Positions 36,292 through 44,687 of a DNA stretch of 64,000 nt are shown here, piece by piece. Both the position numbers and the translations under genes were made by a program. The stretch is taken from positions 2,728,001-2,792,000 of the forward strand of contig NZ_CP147846.1 in assembly GCF_037327425.1 (NCBI RefSeq), in the 5' to 3' direction. Below the pieces are notes generated by a model. It worked only from the letters and a program-made list of their open reading frames with translations. It ran no database searches and was not told the DNA's origin. The stretch's first letter is position 1, and every line of letters begins with the position of its first letter. The DNA is from Rhodococcus sovatensis (GTDB lineage: Bacteria > Actinomycetota > Actinomycetes > Mycobacteriales > Mycobacteriaceae).

Positions 36292-37373
36292 ACGTCGGTG
36301 GAGAAACGCACTCCACCGTCGGGAAGCTTCACGCCGGGCCACACCCGAGCGCCACGCAGAAGCTCGCACCGCGCTCCGATGTCGGCACCGTCGCCGATGA
36401 TGCCGTCGCGAACGAGGGCACGTGGACCGATCCGGGCGCCGAAGCCGATGATGGACCGCTCGACCACAGCTCCTGCCTCGATGATGGCTCCGTCGAACAC
36501 CACGGCGCCATCGAGCCGCGCGCCGGCGCCTACCTCCGCGCCGCGGCCGATGACCGTTCCACCGATCAGCAGTGCACCCGGTGCGATGCCTGCACTGGGG
36601 TGGACCAGTGACTCACCCCGCGTTCCGTTCAGGGCCGGGGACGGGGCGATGCCGCGGACCAGGTCGGCCGAGCCCTTGACGAAGTCCTCAGGTGTTCCCA
36701 TGTCGCGCCAATATGCGCTGTCGACGTGGCCGTAGACGCGCTTGCCCTCTGCAAGGAGCGCAGGGAACACTTCGCGTTCGACGGACACCGGGCGATCGTG
36801 CGCGATCGATTCGATGATCTCGCGCTTGAACACGTAACAGCCTGCGTTGATCTGGTCGGTCGGTGGGTCCTGCGTCTTTTCGAGGAAGGCGGTGACTCGG
36901 CCCTCCTCATCGGTCGGTACACAGCCGAATGCACGAGGGTCCCCCACCCGGACGAGATGAAGGGTGACGTCTGCGTCGGTTCTGCGGTGAGTGTCGAGAA
37001 CCGCCGTCAAATCGGTGCCGCCGAGAACGTCGCCGTTGAACACGAGCACGTTGTCCGCCCGGAGTTTCGGAAGGACGTTTCGGATGCCTCCGCCAGTCCC
37101 CATCGGCTCGGTCTCGGTGACGTATTCGAGTTCGATGCCGAGTGCGGAACCGTCACCGAAATGCTCCTCGAACACCTCTGCTTTGAACGATGTTCCGAGG
37201 ACGACGTGATCGATTCCCGCAGCTTTGATTCGGGCCAACAAGTGGTGCAGAAACGGTAGCCCGGCAGTGGGAAGCATCGGCTTCGGCGCGGACAAGGTAA
37301 GCGGCCGGAGCCGAGTTCCCTTGCCGCCCACAAGTATCACAGCATCGGTCGTCTTGCTCGTGTCAGCTGACAT
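36288..37373 (-). CDS. manC: Mannose-1-phosphate guanylyltransferase-like nucleotidyltransferase (Rv3264c-like)
   Basis: This 361-aa sugar-nucleotide pyrophosphorylase probably makes GDP-mannose. The N-terminal domain has GGKGTRLRPLT, LVFNGDVLGGTDL and CYVFKREIIESI. The C-terminal third is a left-handed beta-helix of hexapeptide repeats (PGALLIGGTVIGRGAEVGAG). ATG 37373 has GAGAGG at 7 nt; an ATG at 37394 overlapping the wbbL stop (ATGA) is also possible. It follows wbbL and rmlD on the same strand, linking mannose and rhamnose donors for envelope polymers. Confidence 0.88.
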   Translation of the reverse strand: MSADTSKTTDAVILVGGKGTRLRPLTLSAPKPMLPTAGLPFLHHLLARIKAAGIDHVVLGTSFKAEVFEEHFGDGSALGIELEYVTETEPMGTGGGIRNVLPKLRADNVLVFNGDVLGGTDLTAVLDTHRRTDADVTLHLVRVGDPRAFGCVPTDEEGRVTAFLEKTQDPPTDQINAGCYVFKREIIESIAHDRPVSVEREVFPALLAEGKRVYGHVDSAYWRDMGTPEDFVKGSADLVRGIAPSPALNGTRGESLVHPSAGIAPGALLIGGTVIGRGAEVGAGARLDGAVVFDGAIIEAGAVVERSIIGFGARIGPRALVRDGIIGDGADIGARCELLRGARVWPGVKLPDGGVRFSTDV

Positions 37374-37390
37374 CGTCGGCCTCTCTGTTG

Positions 37391-38275
37391 TCATCGCTGT
37401 TCCCGATCGTCGATGTGTCGCGCTCGAAGTGCCGAAGCCACAACCACCTTCGAGCGCGCCGCCAGGCCCGCACGCAGTGCCCATCGAAGGGGAGCTTGCC
37501 ACACGTGTGGGTGACGATCGGCCTGGAAGCGGTATGCACTCGTGTGGTGGGCCGGAAGCATCAGTTCCGGATGTCTACCTGCCGCATGCCCTTTGGAATG
37601 GGTAACTTCGACCTCTGGAACGTAGACATTGAGCCAACCGGCTGATCCGAGGCGGTCTCCAAGGTCCACGTCCTCCATATACATGAAGTAGCGGGAGTCG
37701 AACCCGTTCACCGAGTCGAATGCAGCACGCCGGAGCAGCAGGCAGGAACCGGAAAGCCAGCCGACTGTTCGCTCCGTCACAGCCTCGTTGTCCTGCCGGT
37801 ACCGCGCTGTCCATGGGTTGTTCGGCCAGATCTTGCCGAGCAGGGCGTGGCCGGCGCCCGAGGTGAGATCGGGGACGGAGCGAGCAGAGGGGTAGCGACT
37901 GCCGTCGGGTTCGCGGATCAGCGGGCCGAGCGCGCCTGCACGCGGCCAACGCTGTGCAGCTGCCAACAGTCCGTCCAGTGAGCCCGGGTGCCAGCGGACG
38001 TCGGGATTCGCGACGACGACGAACTCGATGCTGTCGTCGACCTCGGCAACCGCTCGGTTCACCGCGCCGCCGTACCCGAGGTTTGCGCCGGTGCGAAACA
38101 GACGAGCATTCGGGTATGCAGCAGCAGCTGCTTCGGGGGAACCGTCGGTCGATCCGTTGTCGGCCATGATGACCTGTGGAGTCTCGGTCGTTGCCGTCGA
38201 GAGCGAACTCAAGAACTGATCCAGATATTCACCGGGCGAATAGGTCACCGTCACGACGGCCAGCTTGGAACTCAC
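37391..38275 (-). CDS. wbbL: Rhamnosyltransferase WbbL (GT2 family)
   Basis: This 294-aa GT-A glycosyltransferase has VVTVTYSPGEYLDQFLSSL at the start, ADNGSTDGSPEAA, VVVANPDVRW, and the acidic motif YMEDVDLGDRL. It matches the mycobacterial enzyme (Rv3265c) that adds rhamnose to GlcNAc-pyrophosphoryl-decaprenol, building the linker between peptidoglycan and arabinogalactan. It sits between manC and rmlD; the latter makes its donor dTDP-rhamnose. Confidence 0.93.
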   Translation of the reverse strand: MSSKLAVVTVTYSPGEYLDQFLSSLSTATTETPQVIMADNGSTDGSPEAAAAAYPNARLFRTGANLGYGGAVNRAVAEVDDSIEFVVVANPDVRWHPGSLDGLLAAAQRWPRAGALGPLIREPDGSRYPSARSVPDLTSGAGHALLGKIWPNNPWTARYRQDNEAVTERTVGWLSGSCLLLRRAAFDSVNGFDSRYFMYMEDVDLGDRLGSAGWLNVYVPEVEVTHSKGHAAGRHPELMLPAHHTSAYRFQADRHPHVWQAPLRWALRAGLAARSKVVVASALRARHIDDREQR

Positions 38276-38324
38276 GCGGGCAACACTATCGTTCCCCCGA
38301 TTGCGCGCCGACGGTGCGCAGCAG

Positions 38325-39188
38325 TCAGGTCGTGGCCGGCCCTGAAACCGCCAGCGCGTCGGCGAGCGCGTCGCGCCAATCGCGTAGCGGGGTAAGGCCT
38401 GCTCGAGCCCAGGCTTCGGCGGACAGAACCGAGTACGCCGGCCTCGGTGCCGGACGCACGTATTCCGAGCTCGAACACCGCTTCACTCGGTCCGGATCAG
38501 CACCAACCCCGGCGAATACCTCCCGCGCGAGCTCGTACCAGCTTGCTGTTCCCCGGTTCGTCGCATGCAGGATCGGGGCATGGACCTGGTTCGCAGTGAC
38601 GAGTTCGAGCACACCACCGGCGAGATCCCACGAGTAGGTCGGGGAACCGACCTGGTCGTCCACCACCCTCACCGTGTCGCGCTCGCCCTCCAACCGCCGC
38701 ATCGTGGACACGAAGTCGGATCCGGAACCGGTGTATACCCAGGCCGTCCGAACGACGTGCGCGGTGGGTAGCACCCGAAGCACCGCCTGTTCCCCGGCGA
38801 GTTTCGTTCGCCCGTACGCGCCCTGTGGGGCCGTCGAAGCATCCGGCTCGTACGGTGTGGTCGATGTGCCGTCGAACACATAGTCGGTGGAGATGTGAAT
38901 CAATCGAGCACCGACGCGCGCGCACGCCTCTGCAAGATTTCGGGGCCCGTCGGCGTTCACGGCCATCGCCCGGGCCTCGTCGGTTTCCGCAGCGTCGACT
39001 GCTGTGTACGCGGCACAGTTGACGACGACCATGCCCGGCATCACGGCGGCGGCAACCGCGGCCGGGTCGGTGATGTCCAGCTCGGCACTCGTTGTGCCGA
39101 CCGTCGTGTGCTCCAGCTCTCCGTTGCCTGCGCGTTCGAGTATTTGTCGTCCGAGTTGTCCCCCGGCTCCGGTCACAAGGATGTTCGC
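38325..39188 (-). CDS. rmlD: dTDP-4-dehydrorhamnose reductase
   Basis: This 287-aa short-chain dehydrogenase-like enzyme carries out the last step of dTDP-L-rhamnose synthesis. The Rossmann motif is ILVTGAGGQLGRQIL; catalytic STDYVFDG and YGRTKLAGEQ (Tyr and Lys) follow. The GTG at 39188 is preferred because it starts the conserved strand; a GTG at 39209 would add seven residues. It is 49 bp upstream of wbbL and diverges from the LCP gene. Confidence 0.92.
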   Translation of the reverse strand, partial: ANILVTGAGGQLGRQILERAGNGELEHTTVGTTSAELDITDPAAVAAAVMPGMVVVNCAAYTAVDAAETDEARAMAVNADGPRNLAEACARVGARLIHISTDYVFDGTSTTPYEPDASTAPQGAYGRTKLAGEQAVLRVLPTAHVVRTAWVYTGSGSDFVSTMRRLEGERDTVRVVDDQVGSPTYSWDLAGGVLELVTANQVHAPILHATNRGTASWYELAREVFAGVGADPDRVKRCSSSEYVRPAPRPAYSVLSAEAWARAGLTPLRDWRDALADALAVSGPATT

Positions 39189-39308
39189 CACAGTCGCAAA
39201 GTGTGGCACGCCGCCCGAGCTTGAGCGAGGCAGTGAGATTTCACAAGTAGCCTGGAGCCGTTACGGGACGAAAACACGGCACACTACGAATCGAAGAGGA
39301 AAGCCACG

Positions 39309-41048
39309 GTGACACGAGAGTCGGACGGACCACGGGACGACTCTCGCTCCCGTCACCGCGACAATCGTCGCCGCGCAGATCCCGATCGTCGGAATCCCAG
39401 TCGTAGGTCTCGCAGCGGTGATGCGAACGTCGATGGGGGTACTCGCGCCCGGCGCCGCCGTGACGACGACGGTCGCGGACGCGCTTCCACCGGACGCGCC
39501 TCCCCCCGTCCCGCATCCTCGAGGACCCCGCGTCCGGCATCGAATGTGGACGGCGAACCGTCCACCCCTCGCCGCGTCACCGCGCTGCGGGGTCCTCAGA
39601 TCCTCGTCGCCTCGCTGGCCGTGCTCGTTCTGGTGGTCACCGGGTTCGCGTGGCGCAGTGTCGACAGCCTGCGTTCCAACATCGCCACGGCCGGTGGACT
39701 CGGCCTCGGAGGCGGTGCCGACGGCGCAGTCGACATCTTGATGGTCGGCACCGACAGCCGCACCGACGCGCACGGCAACGCCCTTTCTCAGGCAGAACTC
39801 GATTCGCTGCGTGCCGGCGACGAGGTCGCCTCGAACACCGACACGATCGTGCTCATTCGGGTGCCGAACGACGGCTCCTCGGCAACCGCGATATCCATTC
39901 CTCGTGATTCCTACGTGAAGGTTCCGGGGATCGGTATGTCGAAGATCAATGCTGCGTACGGCGCCACGAAGGAGACCAAGCGACTCGAGCTGGTCGAGCA
40001 GGGCGTCACCGACGCCGACGCCGAGAGCCAGTCCACCGAAGCAGGGCGTGAGGCGCTGATCCAGTCCGTCGCCGATCTCACCGGCATCACCGTCGATCAC
40101 TACGCCGAGGTCGGCCTACTCGGCTTCGTGTTGCTCACCGACGCGGTCGGAGGCGTGGACGTGTGCCTCAACGCCCCCGTCGACGAACCACTGTCCGGCG
40201 CGAATTTCCCTGCGGGAGAACAAACCTTGTCCGGTGCCGACGCACTGAGCTTCGTGCGGCAGCGACACGATCTTCCCCGCGGGGATCTGGACCGAATCGT
40301 GCGACAGCAGGTGTTCATGGCCTCGCTCGTTCGAAGCGTTCTGAGCGCAAAGACATTGAGCAATCCCAGCACGCTGAATCAGTTGAGCGGTGCGGTTCAA
40401 CGTTCGGTTGTCCTCGATTCGGATTGGGACATACTGGAATTCGCCACCAGACTGCAGGATCTCGCAGGCGGAAAGGTCAAGTTCGAGACGATTCCGGCGG
40501 TAGACATCAACGGGGTGACCGACTACGGCGAGTCCATCGTCGAGGTCGATCCCGCAGCCGTCGAGCGCTACGTCGAAGGACTGTTGGACGGCTCCGCAGA
40601 CAGCAGCTCTGCGGACGACAGGGACGCGGCGCCGACCACTGATGCTCCTCAGGTCGACCCGTCCTCGGTGACCGTCGACGTCGCGAACGACAGCGGCATC
40701 GACGGCTTGGCCAGCGGCGTGGCCGATTCCCTCGGCGCACTCGGGTACACCGGCGGAACCGTCGGCAACTACGAGGGAACGTCGGTGTCCACGACGACGA
40801 TTCAGGCAGCCGACCCGGACAGCGACGCGGCGAAGGCTGTCGCCGCTGCGCTCGGTGGCGTCGACGTGAGCACCGACGACACCCTGGCGGACAATACTGT
40901 TCGAGTCGTACTCGCCGCCGACTATTCGGGCCCGGGCGTCGGCGGCGCGCCGGCCGCGACCACGACACCCGAACTCGTGGCATCGGGCGGTGAGTCGCCG
41001 GCTCCACCGATCGACGCAGGTTCGACCGGTCCCGCCTGCGTCAACTGA
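39309..41048 (+). CDS. LytR-CpsA-Psr (LCP) family cell-wall ligase
   Basis: This 579-aa protein has an Arg/Asp-rich disordered cytoplasmic tail (1-90) and one TM at about 96-115. An extracytoplasmic LCP domain (about 125-360) contains ILMVGTDSRTDAHG, NTDTIVLIRVP, SIPRDSYVKVPG and FVRQRHDLPRGDLDRIVRQQ. A LytR_C domain (about 455-545) follows. LCP proteins attach arabinogalactan or similar polymers to peptidoglycan; this one corresponds to Rv3267 (Lcp1). AGAGGAAA precedes the GTG start. It is divergent from rmlD, whose pathway builds the linker it would transfer. Confidence 0.93.
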   Translation: MTRESDGPRDDSRSRHRDNRRRADPDRRNPSRRSRSGDANVDGGTRARRRRDDDGRGRASTGRASPRPASSRTPRPASNVDGEPSTPRRVTALRGPQILVASLAVLVLVVTGFAWRSVDSLRSNIATAGGLGLGGGADGAVDILMVGTDSRTDAHGNALSQAELDSLRAGDEVASNTDTIVLIRVPNDGSSATAISIPRDSYVKVPGIGMSKINAAYGATKETKRLELVEQGVTDADAESQSTEAGREALIQSVADLTGITVDHYAEVGLLGFVLLTDAVGGVDVCLNAPVDEPLSGANFPAGEQTLSGADALSFVRQRHDLPRGDLDRIVRQQVFMASLVRSVLSAKTLSNPSTLNQLSGAVQRSVVLDSDWDILEFATRLQDLAGGKVKFETIPAVDINGVTDYGESIVEVDPAAVERYVEGLLDGSADSSSADDRDAAPTTDAPQVDPSSVTVDVANDSGIDGLASGVADSLGALGYTGGTVGNYEGTSVSTTTIQAADPDSDAAKAVAAALGGVDVSTDDTLADNTVRVVLAADYSGPGVGGAPAATTTPELVASGGESPAPPIDAGSTGPACVN

Positions 41049-41080
41049 TCGCCCTCGTACTCGTTCGATAGGGTTCGGTC

Positions 41081-41788
41081 GTGGCCTCCACTTTGACGCA
41101 AGAACTGCTCGATCCGATTCTGGCAACCGATCCCGCCGGTCCCCGAGTGACGTACTACGACGACGGCACCGGTGAACGAGTCGAGGTGTCGACGGTGACG
41201 CTCGCGAATTGGGCTGCCAAGACCGCCAACCTGCTACGAGACGAACTCGGGCTCGAGCCTGGCGCCCGCGTCAGCGTGCTTCTGCCTGCGCATTGGCAGA
41301 CGGCCGCGGTACTGCTCGGTGCTTGGTGGGCCGGGGCAGAGGTGGTGCTCGGCGCCGACGAGACCGCCGACCTCGCACTTGTGCACGGAAGCCGCATCGA
41401 CGAGGCGGGCGACGTTCCCGAGATTCTCGCGCTGTCACTCGACGCGTTCGGAAAGCCGGTACCGGATCTGCCGGTAGGTGTCACCGACTACGCCACCTCC
41501 GTCCGAGTACACGGCGACCAGTTCAGGCCGTCCGGGCATCAGGCGGCGCTGGAAGGGCGATCCGTCGACGAGATCCTGGACTCGGCACGTACGCGCGCCG
41601 AAGCGCACTCGCTTGTCGTCGGTGATCGGGTGCTGTCCTCGTTGCCGTGGAACACCGCCGAGGAGCTCGTCGACGGATTGTTGTCCGTGTTGGTCGCCGG
41701 TGGATCGCTCGTTCAAGTTGCAGATCCCGACGAGAGCAGAATGGAACGGCGAATCGCCACCGAGAAGGTCACGAAGACTCTCGGCTAG
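41081..41788 (+). CDS. TIGR03089 family protein (Rv3268-like)
   Basis: This 235-aa actinobacterial protein resembles the first part of AMP-binding acyl-CoA ligases (VTYYDDGTGERVEVSTVTLANWAAKTANLL, LLPAHWQTAAVLLGAWWAGAEVV). It lacks the ATP-binding P-loop and the C-terminal lid, so it is probably not a ligase on its own; the function is unknown. TAGGGT lies 6 nt before the GTG at 41081, suggesting a leaderless mRNA. It overlaps the convergent metallopeptidase-like gene by 4 bp. Confidence 0.85.
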   Translation: MASTLTQELLDPILATDPAGPRVTYYDDGTGERVEVSTVTLANWAAKTANLLRDELGLEPGARVSVLLPAHWQTAAVLLGAWWAGAEVVLGADETADLALVHGSRIDEAGDVPEILALSLDAFGKPVPDLPVGVTDYATSVRVHGDQFRPSGHQAALEGRSVDEILDSARTRAEAHSLVVGDRVLSSLPWNTAEELVDGLLSVLVAGGSLVQVADPDESRMERRIATEKVTKTLG

Positions 41789-42150
41789 CGCGTGTATCCG
41801 CCATCGTCGAGGCCGGCTTCGATCTCGTACCGATTCTGTGCGCCGGGCCGACGGCTTTCCTCGACGAGATAGCGCACTGCGAAGAGGAGTCCGTAGCGCG
41901 CCCACTGATCGGCATGAACCGCTTCGTGGCGCAGGACGGCGCGGGACACGTTCTTCCGGGTGAGATAGACGCCGCCGATCGTCGTCCCACCGCGACCGAA
42001 TCCGCCGCGCATACCGGACGCGACGTACAGCCGGACCTCGGGATCGAACGCGATGTCGGCTCGCCAGAGTCGCGCGTAGAGCAGGGCGGTGTACGTCACC
42101 AGTTTCGCCTGAAATCTACCCCGCGCGGCGCTCCGCACGCGTGTGCGCAT
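41785..42150 (-). CDS. Small HExxH protein, predicted zinc metallopeptidase-like
   Basis: This 121-aa protein carries an intact zinc-binding helix, AVLRHEAVHADQWARYG, with HEAVH, and a downstream acidic segment NRYEIEAGLDD that could give the third ligand. The preceding GGTTIGGVYLTRKNV is typical of small actinobacterial proteins of the DUF4157-like type. There is no signal peptide. Its substrate is unknown, and even catalysis is only predicted from the motif. It lies just upstream of purE-purK's end on the minus strand but is not obviously related. Confidence 0.7.
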   Translation of the reverse strand: MRTRVRSAARGRFQAKLVTYTALLYARLWRADIAFDPEVRLYVASGMRGGFGRGGTTIGGVYLTRKNVSRAVLRHEAVHADQWARYGLLFAVRYLVEESRRPGAQNRYEIEAGLDDGGYTR

Positions 42151-42188
42151 AGTCGGTCTCCGTTGTCACCGCGCTTACCGTGGTTGCA

Positions 42189-42722
42189 CTAGCCCAGCAG
42201 CTTCGCGCGCAGCGCTGCGTCCTTCTCCAGCACCATCGATTCCAAGCTTGCCTGAAAACTCGTCATCTGCTCCCTCAGGACCGCGTCGGATGCGCCGAGG
42301 ATTCGAACTGCGAGCAATCCGGCGTTGCGGGCACCGCCGATCGACACAGTTGCCACCGGTACGCCTGCAGGCATCTGGACTATCGACAGCAGCGAGTCCA
42401 TCCCGTCGAGGTACTTCAACGGAACCGGTACGCCGATGACCGGCAATGGCGTCGCCGACGCAACCATGCCCGGCAGATGGGCTGCTCCCCCGGCCCCCGC
42501 GATGATCACCTTCAGGCCGCGATCGGCCGCTCCGGACGCATAGTCGAGCATCCGCTGCGGCGTTCGGTGCGCCGAGACGACCCCGACCTCGAAGCGCACA
42601 CCGAACTCGGCGAGCGCTTCGGCCGCAGCTTCCATCGTCGGCCAATCGGAGTCGCTCCCCATGATCAGGCCGACCTGAGGTCCCTGCTTCCCTGCCTGCG
42701 CTTCGCTCACTGTTTCGCTCAT
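42189..42722 (-). CDS. purE: N5-carboxyaminoimidazole ribonucleotide mutase
   Basis: This 177-aa class I PurE moves the carboxyl group of N5-CAIR to carbon 4 in purine synthesis. The motifs are GLIMGSDSDWPTM and VVSAHRTPQRM near the N-terminus, and GAGGAAHLPGMVA. The ATG at 42722 overlaps the purK stop by 4 bp (ATGA), so both enzymes are coupled. Confidence 0.96.
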   Translation of the reverse strand: MSETVSEAQAGKQGPQVGLIMGSDSDWPTMEAAAEALAEFGVRFEVGVVSAHRTPQRMLDYASGAADRGLKVIIAGAGGAAHLPGMVASATPLPVIGVPVPLKYLDGMDSLLSIVQMPAGVPVATVSIGGARNAGLLAVRILGASDAVLREQMTSFQASLESMVLEKDAALRAKLLG

Positions 42723-44008
42723 GCGTGTGGATCCCATCCGTCGGTCCATTCTGCGTGCGACATCCAATGCGCCGCGCGCTCGGCCTTCTCTCTCACGGCG
42801 GCAACGTACGCACCGTCAGCAGAGCTGCCGGCCCCACCGAGCACGTTGACGTGACCGATCTTGCGGTCCTTGCGCTCCCCCTTGCCGTAAAGGTGCACCT
42901 TGGCATCGGGCATTCGGGCGAAAAGGTGGTGCAGACGTTCGTCCATGCTCATGGTCGGTGCTTCGGCTGCACCGAGAATGTTGGCCATCACGGTCACCGG
43001 AGCCAGTGGTGTCGTATCGCCCAGCGGGTAGTCCAGCACCGCTCGCAGATGCTGCTCGAACTGCGACGTCCGGCACCCGTCCATCGTCCAGTGGCCTGAA
43101 TTGTGTGGGCGCATGGCGAGTTCGTTGACGAGAATTCTGCCGTCGTTCGTTTCGAACAGTTCCACCGCCATGGAGCCGACGACGCCCAGCTCGGCCGCAA
43201 GCGAGAGTGCCATCCGTTCGGCGTCGATGGCCGTGTCCTCGTCCAGCGCCGGCGCCGGCGCGATGACGACAGCGCACTGGCCGTCACGCTGCACTGTTTC
43301 GACGACGGGCCACGCCGCACCCTGACCGAACGGTGAGCGCCCGACCATGGCCGACAGCTCTCGCCGCAGATCGACCTTCTCCTCGACCATCAGCGGAACT
43401 CCGCGATCGAGCTCACGCCGGACTATGTCTTCCGCCTCGTCCGCGTCGTTCGGCATCCACACGCCTCGACCGTCGTAACCACCACGGATCGACTTGACGA
43501 CGACGGGCCAGCCGTGGTCATCGCCGAATTTGGTGACGTCGCCCACCCAGGTGACCTCGGCGAAGTCCGGTATGGGAATACCGAGCTCGGCTAGCTTTCG
43601 GCGCATACGTAGCTTGTCCTGCGCGAAGATCAACGCGCTAGGCGGCGGCTGCACGTTGACACCCTCGGCGACAAGGGTCTCCAGATGCTCGGTCGGCACG
43701 TGTTCGTGGTCGAACGTGACGGCATTGGAGCCGGTTGCCACCGTGCGCAACGCGTTCAGATCGTCGTGATGCCCGAGCACGACGTCGGCACTGACCTGCG
43801 CTGCAGGCTCGTCGGAGCCCGCCGACAGCACGCGCAGCGTCTGGCCGAGAGCGATCGCGGCCTGATGCGTCATACGGGCGAGTTGACCGCCCCCGATCAT
43901 CGCGACGACGGGCATCCCGCTCGTCGCGGTACGCGGCGTGCTCGGCCGCGGCGGGTTGTCTGCACCGGAAGGGGAATGTGGACCAGTCACGGCTTCATAT
44001 CGTGTCAT
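42719..44008 (-). CDS. purK: N5-carboxyaminoimidazole ribonucleotide synthase
   Basis: This 429-aa ATP-grasp enzyme carboxylates AIR with ATP and bicarbonate. It shows VVAMIGGGQLARMTHQAA, VTFDHEHVPTEHLETL, KSIRGGYDGRGVWM, VEEKVDLRRELSAMVGR and NELAMRPHNSGHWT. The first 33 residues are Pro/Ser-rich and not conserved, so a later start is possible. It is divergent from the gtrA-like gene. Confidence 0.95.
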   Translation of the reverse strand: MTRYEAVTGPHSPSGADNPPRPSTPRTATSGMPVVAMIGGGQLARMTHQAAIALGQTLRVLSAGSDEPAAQVSADVVLGHHDDLNALRTVATGSNAVTFDHEHVPTEHLETLVAEGVNVQPPPSALIFAQDKLRMRRKLAELGIPIPDFAEVTWVGDVTKFGDDHGWPVVVKSIRGGYDGRGVWMPNDADEAEDIVRRELDRGVPLMVEEKVDLRRELSAMVGRSPFGQGAAWPVVETVQRDGQCAVVIAPAPALDEDTAIDAERMALSLAAELGVVGSMAVELFETNDGRILVNELAMRPHNSGHWTMDGCRTSQFEQHLRAVLDYPLGDTTPLAPVTVMANILGAAEAPTMSMDERLHHLFARMPDAKVHLYGKGERKDRKIGHVNVLGGAGSSADGAYVAAVREKAERAAHWMSHAEWTDGWDPHA

Positions 44009-44123
44009 GCGCGACAGCTTCGACAGCCGCCAGTACCCGTACCGCCCCTCTCGGCCTGAGAGAAAACTGATGATCTGCGTGGCGGTTCGTGAATTGCACC
44101 AACGTTTCGTAGACTTCTCCGTT

Positions 44124-44687
44124 GTGCCCTCGATCGACAGCGTGATCCATCGCCTCCCCGGCCCGATTCGTGAGCTGGCGATTCGTCATAGCGAACTGAT
44201 CAAATTTGCCATCGTGGGTGGCACGACCATGGTCTTCGACCTTGCGATCTTCTACTCGCTCAGCCTCACCATTCTCGAGCCCAAGCCCGTCGTCGCGAAG
44301 ATCATCTCCGGCGTGATGGCCACGATCTTGAGCTACATCCTCAACCGTGAATGGGCGTTCAAGAACCGTGGTGGCCGTGAGCGGCACCACGAGGCACTGC
44401 TGTTCTTCACCATCAGCGGCATCGGCGTGATTCTCGCCGCAGCTCCGCTGTTCATCGCGAACAATATTTTCGACATCCGTGAGGGACACAACAGTCTTAC
44501 GATGCTGGTGATCGTGGACTTCGTCCTGAATTACATCATCGGCAACCTGATGCAGATGGCATTCCGGTTCTGGGCCCTGCGAAAGTTCGCTTTTCCCGAC
44601 GAGAACGCGCGCGGCGCCGCGGCAGGTTCGACCGACTTCGAGCCGACCGAATCCGAGGCTGCCGAAGAGCAGCTCGGGCACAGCTAG
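44124..44687 (+). CDS. GtrA family membrane protein
   Basis: This 187-aa protein has four membrane segments (FAIVGGTTMVFDLAIFYSLSL, IISGVMATILSYIL, FFTISGIGVILAAAPLFI, LVIVDFVLNYIIGNLMQMAF). GtrA-type proteins are thought to move polyprenyl-linked sugars across the membrane; a mycobacterial relative (Rv3277) has been connected with arabinogalactan or wall sugar work. The C-tail is acidic. The GTG at 44124 is chosen by comparison with Rv3277; an ATG at 44070 with a weak ribosome-binding site would add 18 residues. Its end overlaps the convergent kinase gene by 4 bp. Confidence 0.85.
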   Translation: MPSIDSVIHRLPGPIRELAIRHSELIKFAIVGGTTMVFDLAIFYSLSLTILEPKPVVAKIISGVMATILSYILNREWAFKNRGGRERHHEALLFFTISGIGVILAAAPLFIANNIFDIREGHNSLTMLVIVDFVLNYIIGNLMQMAFRFWALRKFAFPDENARGAAAGSTDFEPTESEAAEEQLGHS

